A stretch of 64,000 bases of DNA, from NCBI RefSeq assembly GCF_030012215.1, contig NZ_JASCXX010000012.1, forward strand, positions 1 to 64,000. The letters are read 5' to 3'. Position numbers and translations under genes: made by a program. This document shows positions 26,143 to 34,487 of the stretch, piece after piece. The notes below the pieces were generated by a model. That model had not been told where the DNA came from and did no database searches. It saw only the letters and a list, made by a program, of their open reading frames with translations. How positions within the stretch are numbered: the first letter of the stretch is position 1; each line of letters opens with the position of its first letter. The stretch comes from Anaerobaca lacustris. Its GTDB lineage: Bacteria; Planctomycetota; Phycisphaerae; Sedimentisphaerales; Anaerobacaceae.

Positions 26143-26577
26143 ATGAAGCCGTGTATGATATTGGGGGCTGTCGTTTTCGGGCTTCTTGCCGGAATAGAAG
26201 GCGCAGAAGCCCGGGCGAGCCAGGAGGGCAGGCTGGAGCAGCTTCTGGACGCGATCGCCAAGGTGGAAAGCCGGGCGAATCCGAATGCGGTTGGAGACGG
26301 TGGCCGGGCCATCGGTTCGTACCAGATCCACAAACGCTACTGGCTCGACGGGACTCGGATTCTGGGTGTCGATTGGAGTTATCAGGAGGCCAAAGACCCA
26401 GTCAAGGCCAGAGAGGTGGTCCGGGCCTACCTGATGCACTACGGCCGCGACCGGAGCATTCTGGAGAAGGCGCGAATACACAATGGCGGCCCGCAAGGCT
26501 ACAGGAGGAAGGCCACCGTTCCCTATGCCCGGAAGATCGCCCGGATCCTGGGGGATTCAGCGTCTCGCCCGGAATGA
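26143..26577 (+). CDS. Small secreted lysozyme-like / lytic transglycosylase-like protein
   Basis: The 144-residue protein starts at the ATG at 26143 (RBS GGAGG, 8 bases) with a signal peptide (about 1-24, ending GAEARA). The mature part has the lysozyme-fold signature: IAKVESRANPNAVGDGGRAIGSYQI, where E in VES is the expected catalytic acid, followed by HNGG (R-I-HNGGP), as in the N-x-G-G region of transglycosylases. It is far shorter than housekeeping lytic transglycosylases and lacks LysM or lipobox. It may remodel the thin planctomycete peptidoglycan, or act on another cell's wall. It has no operon partner. Confidence 0.7.
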   Translation: MKPCMILGAVVFGLLAGIEGAEARASQEGRLEQLLDAIAKVESRANPNAVGDGGRAIGSYQIHKRYWLDGTRILGVDWSYQEAKDPVKAREVVRAYLMHYGRDRSILEKARIHNGGPQGYRRKATVPYARKIARILGDSASRPE

Positions 26578-26635
26578 GCTGTCGGAAGGTTGATCTCCTG
26601 CGATCGCTGGCGGGTGCGCCTGTCACAGCCCGCCG

Positions 26636-28036
26636 TTATGGCTCAGGATGGAAGTGCACGTTCTCAGCGTGCCTGCCAATGCGCATGCGCTCGGATTCTC
26701 GAGTCAGCCTCTGGCCGTTGATCGATATATTCTCGAACGTCACGTCGCGCACGTTGTGTTCCTCATCCGCTCCCTCGATCTGCACGAGATACTCGCCGGG
26801 CTGCCCTTCGATCGTGATGTTCCTGAACCGTATGTTCCGGATGAAGCCGGGCACTTTCTTGCGCATGTACTGGTTCACGACCGGGCGCAGGCGGATGAAT
26901 TCCCGCTGACCTTCTCCAACCATCCGAATGTCCTCCACGGTGACGTTCTCCAGACGCATGTCCTCGCCGGGCTCGAACAGAAACGGCGTCATGGTGAAAT
27001 GGATGATGTCGAGATTGCGCAGCGTGATGTCCCGCATGAATGCGGCCCGGCTCTCGTGCCCGAGCAGGAAGATGCGGGCGCGGTCGCACCAGAGGATCGA
27101 ATTCTCCACGGTGATGCGCTCGACGTTGCTGTTGGCGCCGGCGAAGTCGAGTCCCTTCATGGCGACGCAGTCGTCGTCGCTTCGGATGAAGCAGTCGGTA
27201 ATCAGCACGTCCTGGGAGTTGCAGGGATTGATGCCGTCGTCGTTCTGGACGCGGGAGTTGCACAGCTTGACGTTTCGGACCGTCACGTGCCGGCTGTTCC
27301 TGGCGACGATGGTCCAGTGGGATGAGCCGCGAAGCGTGATGCCGTCGATCTCGACGTCGCGGCTGTTGCGGATGGCGATCAGGTTGCCCACCGGGCCTTT
27401 GCGCCATTCCCATTCAGAGCCGTCCAGGATGCCGCGACCGCAGATTCGGATGTCGGACCCCTGGACCAGGACCTCGGCCTTGACGACCGCTCCACCGGCC
27501 AGATAGAGGGTCTGGCCGCTCGCAACGACGATCTTCTCCGGTCTGTGTACGCCCGGACCATAGTAGATCACATTTTCGTCGTTGCTCTTGGGGGCTTTCG
27601 TTTCCAGAGGATTGGCGAACAGCAGCAGAGGGCCTCGTTTGCCGTCCGGCTCGATGCTGAGCTTGCGCGGGCGGTCGAGCGTCAGGGTCATCGTGTGGTC
27701 GTCCTCAAGGGTGGGGACGATGCCGGACGACTGCGGCCGGATCACAACATTGCGAAGGGACCGCTTGGACACGATGCGAACGGTGACGGGGCCGGCCATG
27801 TCGAAGTTCGCGAACGAATACGGACCGCCGAAGTCCCACTGCTTGTCGGCAAACGGTGGGTCCAGCGTCCGGGCGCCGTATACGTCCACCTTCAGGTTCT
27901 CTACACGGACCTCGTAGTCGGTTGGCAATATCTCTCCCGCCGGGGCAGGATAAACCACAACGCGGGGGCCGGCCGCCCGGATCGGGGCAATCGACAGCAG
28001 GATGGATAACAGCGCGATGGTAAAGGTCTTCGGCAT
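26636..28036 (-). CDS. Secreted GH28-type glycoside hydrolase (polygalacturonase-like)
   Basis: The 466-residue protein has a signal peptide (1-21, ending IRAA) and a long run of right-handed beta-helix rungs (about 180-450, e.g. RNVKLCNSRV, RDITLRNLDIIHF, RNIRFRNITIEG). The GH28 landmarks are NDDGIN (265-270), DDDC (287-290) and GHES (326-329), matching the family's NxD, DD and GHG positions with small changes. GH28 enzymes cut galacturonan-type pectins or rhamnogalacturonan; the exact substrate is unknown. It is transcribed divergently from the Gfo/Idh/MocA gene at 28258, suggesting shared control. Confidence 0.82.
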   Translation of the reverse strand: MPKTFTIALLSILLSIAPIRAAGPRVVVYPAPAGEILPTDYEVRVENLKVDVYGARTLDPPFADKQWDFGGPYSFANFDMAGPVTVRIVSKRSLRNVVIRPQSSGIVPTLEDDHTMTLTLDRPRKLSIEPDGKRGPLLLFANPLETKAPKSNDENVIYYGPGVHRPEKIVVASGQTLYLAGGAVVKAEVLVQGSDIRICGRGILDGSEWEWRKGPVGNLIAIRNSRDVEIDGITLRGSSHWTIVARNSRHVTVRNVKLCNSRVQNDDGINPCNSQDVLITDCFIRSDDDCVAMKGLDFAGANSNVERITVENSILWCDRARIFLLGHESRAAFMRDITLRNLDIIHFTMTPFLFEPGEDMRLENVTVEDIRMVGEGQREFIRLRPVVNQYMRKKVPGFIRNIRFRNITIEGQPGEYLVQIEGADEEHNVRDVTFENISINGQRLTRESERMRIGRHAENVHFHPEP

Positions 28037-28257
28037 CAGAGGCTCCTTGTGTCAGGGCAGGCAGTTCTTCCATTCGTATTGCGTACCAAAACGCACACCA
28101 TCATAGCATGGATGTATGGAATCTCAAGCCTTCGTGGGGCAACGACTCCTTGTACATGGCGGAGCTACAGGTTAGCATAGAGACAATCCCACAAGGACCC
28201 GTTCCGTTCTTGCGTGCCTGGATGACTGTTCAATCCACCTGGTCAAGGAGACAAGCA

Positions 28258-29784
28258 ATGGCATCTGACATGAACCGTCGTAAGTTTCTGGGGTACGCCG
28301 CCGCCTCGGCCGGCGCCGTCACCATCGTTCCACGTCACGTGCTGGGAGGGGCCGGGTATGTCGCTCCGAGCGAGAAGATCACCGTCGCCAACATCGGCTG
28401 TGGCACGCAGGGCCTGACGGAAATGTTCGGCATGCTGACTGCTCCGGAGGTGCAGGTCGTGGCGGTTTGCGATCCGAACAAGGACAGCAGCGACTATGTG
28501 GAGTGGGGCAAGGACAGCGTCCGAAGCACGATCGCCGCGGGCTTGGGCAGGCCGCAATGGAGGAAGGGCGCCGGCAGGGTCCCCGGCGGTCGGGACGTCG
28601 GCAAGGAGGTCGTGGAGCTGTATTACTCGGACAAGACCCCGTCGGGTGGGTATCGCGGCTGCGCCTCCTACGCGGACTTCCGCGAGCTGCTGGAGAACGC
28701 CAAGGACATCGACGCGGTCAAGGTGATGACACCCGACCACCTTCATGCGATTGTCTCGATTGCCGCGATGAAGAAGGGCAAACACGTCGTGATGCACAAG
28801 CCGCTGGCCAACCGCGTGCGCGAGGCCCGGATCGTCATCGAGACCGTCCGCAAGACAAAGGTCTCGACGCATTTCCTGGCGGCCAGCGCCGGCGACAACG
28901 TTCGCACGGTCGCCGGCTGGATTGCCGACGGCGCCATCGGGACCCTGCGGGAGATTCACAACTGGTCGAACCGGCCCGTATGGCCCCAGTACGCGACGAT
29001 CCCGACCGACCGGCCTCCGGTCCCCAAAGGGTTCGACTGGGACCTTTGGCTTGGCCCGTCGCTGCCTCGGCCTTATCATCCGCACTACACGCACGCGGTG
29101 TTCCGGGGTTGGTATGAGTTCGGAGGCGGAGCGGTGGCCGACATGGGGCACTACAGCCTGTGGCCCGTCTTCCAGGAATTCGATCTGGATGCTCCGATCT
29201 CCGTCGAATCGACGCCGAGCCACGTCTGCACGATCGACGACGGCGTCAGCAGGAAGATCCACAACGACTACGCCTTCCCCTTTGCCTGCACCATTCGGTT
29301 CAAGTTCGCGGCCAAGGGCGACCGGCCCGCTGTCGATCTGTTCTGGCACGATGGAGGGATGAAACCCCCAACGCCCTCGGAGGCGGAAGAGGACAACATC
29401 GAACTGCCCGCCGAGGGCATGATGTTCGTGGGTGACAAGGGCAAGGTCCTTGCCGGCTTTCTCTGTGAGAACCCGCGGATCATTCCCGAGCGGAAGGCCC
29501 GCGCGTTCGAGGCCGCCAGAGACACCGCCGCATCGGACGCGCGTCGGCGCGACCGGCGCGCTCGGACCGCTGCCTGGATCGAGGCATTTCGGACGGGCAA
29601 GCCCTCGTATGGCGATTTCCTGTTGGCCGGGCCAATCTCTGAGGCCTTCAATCTTGGCGCCGTCTCGCTGAGACTCGGAGGCCGGCGGTTACTATGGGAT
29701 GCCGCGAACATGAAGGTGACGAATGTGCCGGAGGCGAACAAGTACTTGGATCGTGAATGCCGAAAGGGGTGGGAACTGACGTAG
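28258..29784 (+). CDS. Tat-exported Gfo/Idh/MocA family oxidoreductase
   Basis: The 508-residue protein starts at the ATG at 28258 (RBS AAGGAG). The frame is open from 28108, but that would bury the Tat signal MNRRKFLGYAAASAGAVTIV. The Rossmann fold reads ITVANIGCGTQGLTEMFG, and the catalytic-lysine region is KKGKHVVMHKPLANRVREA, so K-P is intact. The C-terminal beta domain is large for the family. Cofactor and substrate are unknown. Family members in this phylum are thought to modify sugars outside the cytoplasm. It is divergent from the GH28 gene. Confidence 0.87.
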   Translation: MASDMNRRKFLGYAAASAGAVTIVPRHVLGGAGYVAPSEKITVANIGCGTQGLTEMFGMLTAPEVQVVAVCDPNKDSSDYVEWGKDSVRSTIAAGLGRPQWRKGAGRVPGGRDVGKEVVELYYSDKTPSGGYRGCASYADFRELLENAKDIDAVKVMTPDHLHAIVSIAAMKKGKHVVMHKPLANRVREARIVIETVRKTKVSTHFLAASAGDNVRTVAGWIADGAIGTLREIHNWSNRPVWPQYATIPTDRPPVPKGFDWDLWLGPSLPRPYHPHYTHAVFRGWYEFGGGAVADMGHYSLWPVFQEFDLDAPISVESTPSHVCTIDDGVSRKIHNDYAFPFACTIRFKFAAKGDRPAVDLFWHDGGMKPPTPSEAEEDNIELPAEGMMFVGDKGKVLAGFLCENPRIIPERKARAFEAARDTAASDARRRDRRARTAAWIEAFRTGKPSYGDFLLAGPISEAFNLGAVSLRLGGRRLLWDAANMKVTNVPEANKYLDRECRKGWELT

Positions 29785-29799
29785 CGGCGATGCATGCGT

Positions 29800-32772
29800 C
29801 TATGGCACGATGACTCGATCAACAGGCATGCCACGCCGGTCGGTCAGTTCAAGGATTATGCCCGAGGCCGGAAGGGCCCGCGTACAGTCGCCGACGACGA
29901 ACAGGGCCCGCCCTTTGGTGGGGTAATGAAGGCGCGAATCGAAGCCGGCTCGGCTGACGGCCACATAGAGCGTTCCATCGGCCGGGATGACGGTGCCGCC
30001 TCGGAAGGCGAACAGCGGAAGCGGCGGTTCGGCGTCGTCATTGAGGGTCCAGCCTGAGACGTCCACCGCAAAGCGATTGGGATTGAGCAGTTGGATATAA
30101 CTCTCATCGGGGTTGCCGTCGACAAGGGCGTTCTCGATGATGCCGAACGAGATGATCGTCTCGGTCGGCTGAGGACCGGGGATCTCTCTCGCCCCTGAGG
30201 CCAGGCCATCGTATAACTGCCGCCTTCGCTCGGGCAGATAGAAGTCCTTTAGTTCGGCGACCGCTTGTGGCAGTGACTGTGGGCAACAGGGGGCCGTCGA
30301 GCCGTTGCCCCACGAGTCGGAGCCCCACCTGGCGGCGTCCAGTGCGGCGTCGGGTGCGAGCATCGACGCCAGTTCATCGATTCGCGGCTCGTAGTGCAGT
30401 TCGTCCGGCGGCGTGCCGGGCGGCTTGAGCAGCTCGTCCATGAGCGTCCGCAAACGCCGCAGATACATCTGCCGCATCTCCGGCGTGTCGAAGATCGCCT
30501 GGGGCAGACGGTTGCCGCTGCCGATGAACAGTGGTGTGTTCGCAATCAGACGCTGGTCCCAGTACGTCAGCGAGCTGATCCACCGGCGTCCGAAACTCAG
30601 ATCGACGTCCCACGGCCACATCTCCCAGAGGTCGGTTCGGTCGGTGTCGCGGTAGAAATAGTAGTTCTTGTGACAGCAGTCGGTGTCCCCCGTGAGCGTC
30701 CGGGCCGCCAGGAAGTTGACGACCTGGGCGACGTCTACGTTGTCGTACATATACCGCCGGCGCGTCTCCCCAGAGGCGCTCAGCCCGTGATAAAGGGCCA
30801 GCAGATCGTCGTTCTCCTCGTCCTTTCGCGTCTTCTTCTCGGCGCCATAACCAGCGTCGGCCGGACTGGAGAACGAGTTGTACATTTTGTAGAGAGCGCC
30901 CTGCGAATTCAGCCCCATTCGAATCAGCCAATCCTCATCGCCGTTTTCCATCAGGTGGGCCGTGCCCCAGAACTGTCCGTTCTGTTGGACGCGCACGGGG
31001 ATGACCCAGTGATAGGGGCAGTCGGCATCGCGATAGGTCTCATAGGCCAGGATGTTGCGCATCTGGGCCTTGTCGGGATAGGTCGTCATGAGGTTGATGT
31101 CATCGGCTCGCGGGCGGCCCCGGGCCCACCGGAAGTTGTGGCCTGGATGCAGATCGATGTTGTAGCTTTTCTTGGGAAAGCCCCGACTCGACTGGCCGTG
31201 GATATAGATCCAGAGGTTGTCGTAGAACAGCCCGTCGTAGAACAGGGCGCATCGCGTGCCCTGGTCGGTGTTGGCCGCCTGCGGGTCCTCGATGAACCAG
31301 TGCAGAATCGGCAGGGCGGTTGCGATGCTGCGGTCGGTTGCCACGGTGCCGCAGTATTGCGGGCTGTTCAGCGGATCGAGAAAGCGTGGAAATCGCGACA
31401 GGCGCCCGACGGCGTCCATAGCCGTGATGTACCAGCGGACCATCTGGGCGGCCTCGAAGCTTCCGGCCGGAATCCTGGCGGTGAAGATGCCGTCGCCCGC
31501 GACAGCATCCGGGCCGTTTCCATCGTCGAGCAATGGGACCGAGGTTTCCGGGCCGAACATGACTCGGTAGTGCAGGTGTGCGGAAACCAGCGGATCGCAG
31601 CTTTCGGCGATTCGAGCGGTGATCTGCAATGGCTGCCGTACCGATGGAGTCTCGGGCGAATGCTCGACGTCGTCGATGACCGGGCCGATCGCCTCTACGC
31701 CGCCACGGTTCGGCCTGCCCGGCGTCGGGATCGGGAAATAGTGCAACGGCGGATCGACCGCGACGACCTCGGCCAGCAGTTCCGGCAAGACCAGCAGGTC
31801 CTGATTCGACAACCCGTGGTTCAGTCCCTGGATCGCCAGCATGTTCACTCCCTCGCCGAGCAGATCGAGCTGCGGGATTGCGAAGTCAACCGGTGCGGGG
31901 ATTCGGTCGGTCGGCCAACTCGCGGACGCCCCGGAGTTCCACGTCTCGGTCCCCGGCGCGGGGGCGTTGTGCCGGGCCACCTCATGCCCGTTGAGGTAGG
32001 CGATGATTCCATCGTCGAACCAGACCCGTAAGGTCAGGCCCCGAATCTCCTCCAGATCGTGCACGACGAAGGGGATGCGGACGTACACCGTCTTGTTGAC
32101 ATTCTGCATCGCCGAGACGTCGGTGCCGATGAGGTGGGAATAGCCGTAGCCGACCCCCGTCTCGCCGGATGGCCATGCGGAATCGTCGAAGTCCGGCAGC
32201 GTCCAGGGACGCGGCGCATCCGACAGGGGGCGACCTTCCAGCCTGCCGTCCAGTGGCACCAGGGCACGCGCGGGCGCTCCCTGCGGCAGCAGCACCTTCT
32301 CGGACGTGACCGCGGCCAGTCCGTAGGAGACGTCCGGCGCCTGGATCGGAAACGAGGGGGCGAACTGCGAGGTTGCGGTGACGCCGTCCGGGCGGACCAG
32401 CGCCAGATACTCGCCATCGCCACTGAGTTTGAAGTTGGTGTGCAGTTCGCCCGCCGGATCGCGCCGGTTCTTTCCCGACGCGAAGACGATCAGGTACTCA
32501 CCCGGCCCCAACGTTACGGGCGGAAACTCCCACTTGGTCGGGTTCTTCCCGCTGTCGGTAAGGAACCAGCCTTCCAGGCTCACTTCGCTCGTCTCGGCGT
32601 TGTGGATCTCGATCCAGTCCGACTCGTCGCGGTCCTCATCGTCAAGACCACGGTCGTTGATCGCCAGGAACTCGGTGATCCGCACCAGTTCGGTGGCCGG
32701 CACCGCGCGGACCGTACACGAGAGGAGGACAGCGGCGATCAGAGTGTGCCAGTAGTTCGTGTGAGGAATCAC
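29800..32772 (-). CDS. Secreted CotH kinase-domain protein flanked by two lamin-tail domains
   Basis: The 990-residue protein starts at GTG (32772) with a signal sequence (about 8-27). Residues about 30-150 form a lamin-tail domain (LVRITEFLAIND, DWIEIHN). Residues about 200-300 look like a galactose-binding-type sandwich (TVYVRIPFVV, LTLRVWFDDG). Residues about 503-785 form a CotH kinase domain, with IHGQSSRGFPKKSYNI, HKNYYFYRD and the metal-binding WPWDVDLSFG. Residues about 869-985 form a second lamin-tail domain (YIQLLNPNRFAVDVSGWTL). CotH of Bacillus is an atypical protein kinase for spore-coat proteins. A secreted homologue here could phosphorylate surface proteins, but that is inference. 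Confidence 0.85.
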   Translation of the reverse strand: MIPHTNYWHTLIAAVLLSCTVRAVPATELVRITEFLAINDRGLDDEDRDESDWIEIHNAETSEVSLEGWFLTDSGKNPTKWEFPPVTLGPGEYLIVFASGKNRRDPAGELHTNFKLSGDGEYLALVRPDGVTATSQFAPSFPIQAPDVSYGLAAVTSEKVLLPQGAPARALVPLDGRLEGRPLSDAPRPWTLPDFDDSAWPSGETGVGYGYSHLIGTDVSAMQNVNKTVYVRIPFVVHDLEEIRGLTLRVWFDDGIIAYLNGHEVARHNAPAPGTETWNSGASASWPTDRIPAPVDFAIPQLDLLGEGVNMLAIQGLNHGLSNQDLLVLPELLAEVVAVDPPLHYFPIPTPGRPNRGGVEAIGPVIDDVEHSPETPSVRQPLQITARIAESCDPLVSAHLHYRVMFGPETSVPLLDDGNGPDAVAGDGIFTARIPAGSFEAAQMVRWYITAMDAVGRLSRFPRFLDPLNSPQYCGTVATDRSIATALPILHWFIEDPQAANTDQGTRCALFYDGLFYDNLWIYIHGQSSRGFPKKSYNIDLHPGHNFRWARGRPRADDINLMTTYPDKAQMRNILAYETYRDADCPYHWVIPVRVQQNGQFWGTAHLMENGDEDWLIRMGLNSQGALYKMYNSFSSPADAGYGAEKKTRKDEENDDLLALYHGLSASGETRRRYMYDNVDVAQVVNFLAARTLTGDTDCCHKNYYFYRDTDRTDLWEMWPWDVDLSFGRRWISSLTYWDQRLIANTPLFIGSGNRLPQAIFDTPEMRQMYLRRLRTLMDELLKPPGTPPDELHYEPRIDELASMLAPDAALDAARWGSDSWGNGSTAPCCPQSLPQAVAELKDFYLPERRRQLYDGLASGAREIPGPQPTETIISFGIIENALVDGNPDESYIQLLNPNRFAVDVSGWTLNDDAEPPLPLFAFRGGTVIPADGTLYVAVSRAGFDSRLHYPTKGRALFVVGDCTRALPASGIILELTDRRGMPVDRVIVP

Positions 32773-32911
32773 CCTGTGCTGCCCCCAATCGGCAGACGCA
32801 CCGAGAACGATGGCGGGCGGAAACGCGCATTTCCTTCAGACCCACATCTGAGTATAGCACAACAGGCCGTCTGGATCAACCCACGAGAGGCTCGGCGAAC
32901 GAGCGTGGGGC

Positions 32912-32940
32912 TTGCCCATGGCCCGGCGGTGCGGTATTCT
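32912..32940 (+). promoter_or_regulatory. Promoter giving a nearly leaderless transcript
   Basis: TTGCCC (32912-32917), a 17-base spacer, then TATTCT (32935-32940), only 8 bases before the ATG at 32949. No Shine-Dalgarno sequence can fit. Confidence 0.55.
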
Positions 32941-32948
32941 GTCACGCC

Positions 32949-34379
32949 ATGCTGACCCTGATCAATACGAACCGGATGATGCCGCCCATCGGGCCGATCG
33001 GTCTCGAATACGTCGCCGAGGCGGCCCAGGACCAGGGGCTCGAAGTCGAGGTGCTGGACCTGTGCCTTTGCGACGATCCGGACGCGGCCCTGACGGCACA
33101 CTTCTCGGACCACGCGCCGGCGCTGATTGGTCTGTCATTTCGCAACGTGGACGACTGCTTCTGGCCCAGCGCCCAGTGGTTCGTTCCCGATCTGACGCGC
33201 CTGGTGCAGCGTCTGCGATCGCTCAGCGACACGCCGATCGTCGCAGGCGGAGTGGGTTTCAGCACCTTCGCCCGACGGGTCATCGAGGCGACCGGCGTCG
33301 ACTTCGGCGTCCACGGCGACGGCGAGCAGGCAACCGTGGCGCTGTACCGCCAGTTGCACAACGGACGGGCGTTTGAGACGGTTGATGGGCTCCTCTGGCG
33401 GCGTGACGGGCAGATCATCTGCAATCGGCCTGCCTGGCCTTCGAGTCTGTCCCTGCCGACGCGGCGGCGCGCGGTGGACAACGCGACGTATTTCGCGCGG
33501 GGCGGTCAGTGCGGCATCGAGACCAAGCGGGGCTGCAACCGCCGGTGCCTGTACTGCGCCGATCCGTTGGCCAAGGGCGCGCACAGCCGACTGCGGGCGC
33601 CGCGCGAGGTGGCCGACGAGGTCGAGTCGCTGCTGGCACAGGGGATCGATGTCCTGCACACCTGCGATGCGGAGTTCAACATCCCGCGAAGTCACGCGTT
33701 AGCGGTTTGTGAGGAGCTTCTCCGGCGCGGCTTGGGCGAGAAGATACAGTGGTACACGTATCTGGCGGTGACGCCGTTCGATGCCGAGCTGGCGCGGGCC
33801 ATGAAGCGGGCCGGCTGCGTCGGGATCAACTTCACGGGCGACTCCGCCAGTGAGACGATGCTGCGGACGTATCGCCAGCCGCACCGTGCCGCCGATCTGG
33901 CCGACGCAGTACGGTTGTGCCGCGACAATGGAATCAAGGTGATGATCGATCTGTTGCTCGGCGGGCCGGGAGAGACGCCCGAGACGGCCGCCACGACGAT
34001 TGAGTTCGTCAAGAAGATCGGCCCCGATTGTGCGGGGGCGTCGGTGGGGATTCGCATCTATCCCGGCACCGGCATGGTCGAAATGGTCGCGAGCGAAGGG
34101 CCCCTGGAGACGAACCCCGCCATTCGCCGCAAGTATGCCGGTCCGTGCGATTTCTTCCAGCCGACGTTCTATATCGCTCCCGGTCTCGGGCCCGAGCCGG
34201 CTCGTCTCGTCAAGGACCTTATCGCCGGCGACCAGCGGTTCTTCGAGCCGACCGAAGAGCGTCCTGACGCCGCCACGACCGACCACAACTACAACGACAA
34301 CGCTGAGTTGGTCGACGCCATCGCCCAAGGCGCCCGAGGCGCCTACTGGGACATCCTGCACCGCCTTCGCGCGATGTGA
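32949..34379 (+). CDS. B12-binding-domain radical SAM enzyme
   Basis: The 476-residue protein has an N-terminal cobalamin-binding-type fold (about 1-150: MMPPIGPIGLEYVAEAA, then TPIVAGGVGFSTF and GDGEQA). The B12 DxHxxG motif is not seen, so binding may be base-on independent or degenerate. A radical SAM domain follows with the cluster motif CNRRCLYC (C196, C200, C203) and LLLGGPGETPETAATTIEFV. Class B radical SAM enzymes of this build methylate or rearrange unreactive carbons. Neither substrate nor partner is evident, and the neighbours are unrelated. Confidence 0.82.
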   Translation: MLTLINTNRMMPPIGPIGLEYVAEAAQDQGLEVEVLDLCLCDDPDAALTAHFSDHAPALIGLSFRNVDDCFWPSAQWFVPDLTRLVQRLRSLSDTPIVAGGVGFSTFARRVIEATGVDFGVHGDGEQATVALYRQLHNGRAFETVDGLLWRRDGQIICNRPAWPSSLSLPTRRRAVDNATYFARGGQCGIETKRGCNRRCLYCADPLAKGAHSRLRAPREVADEVESLLAQGIDVLHTCDAEFNIPRSHALAVCEELLRRGLGEKIQWYTYLAVTPFDAELARAMKRAGCVGINFTGDSASETMLRTYRQPHRAADLADAVRLCRDNGIKVMIDLLLGGPGETPETAATTIEFVKKIGPDCAGASVGIRIYPGTGMVEMVASEGPLETNPAIRRKYAGPCDFFQPTFYIAPGLGPEPARLVKDLIAGDQRFFEPTEERPDAATTDHNYNDNAELVDAIAQGARGAYWDILHRLRAM

Positions 34380-34395
34380 GTCGGCCGCAAAAGGC

Positions 34396-34424
34396 GTGAC
34401 GGAGGGAGATTCTCGTGGTATGAT
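34396..34424 (+). promoter_or_regulatory. Promoter of the tricorn protease gene
   Basis: GTGACG (34396-34401), a 17-base spacer, then TATGAT (34419-34424), about 65 bases before the start codon. Confidence 0.55.
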
Positions 34425-34487
34425 CTCGGTGTGTCGTCGCGGCAGCGGCCGAAGGATCGAATAGGACCGTATTAGCGAGGAAACGGA

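Noticed and set aside
30394-32031. A plus-strand open frame of 545 codons opposite the CotH gene
   Set aside because: It is an antisense shadow with no recognisable domain, and the CotH and lamin-tail motifs are on the other strand.
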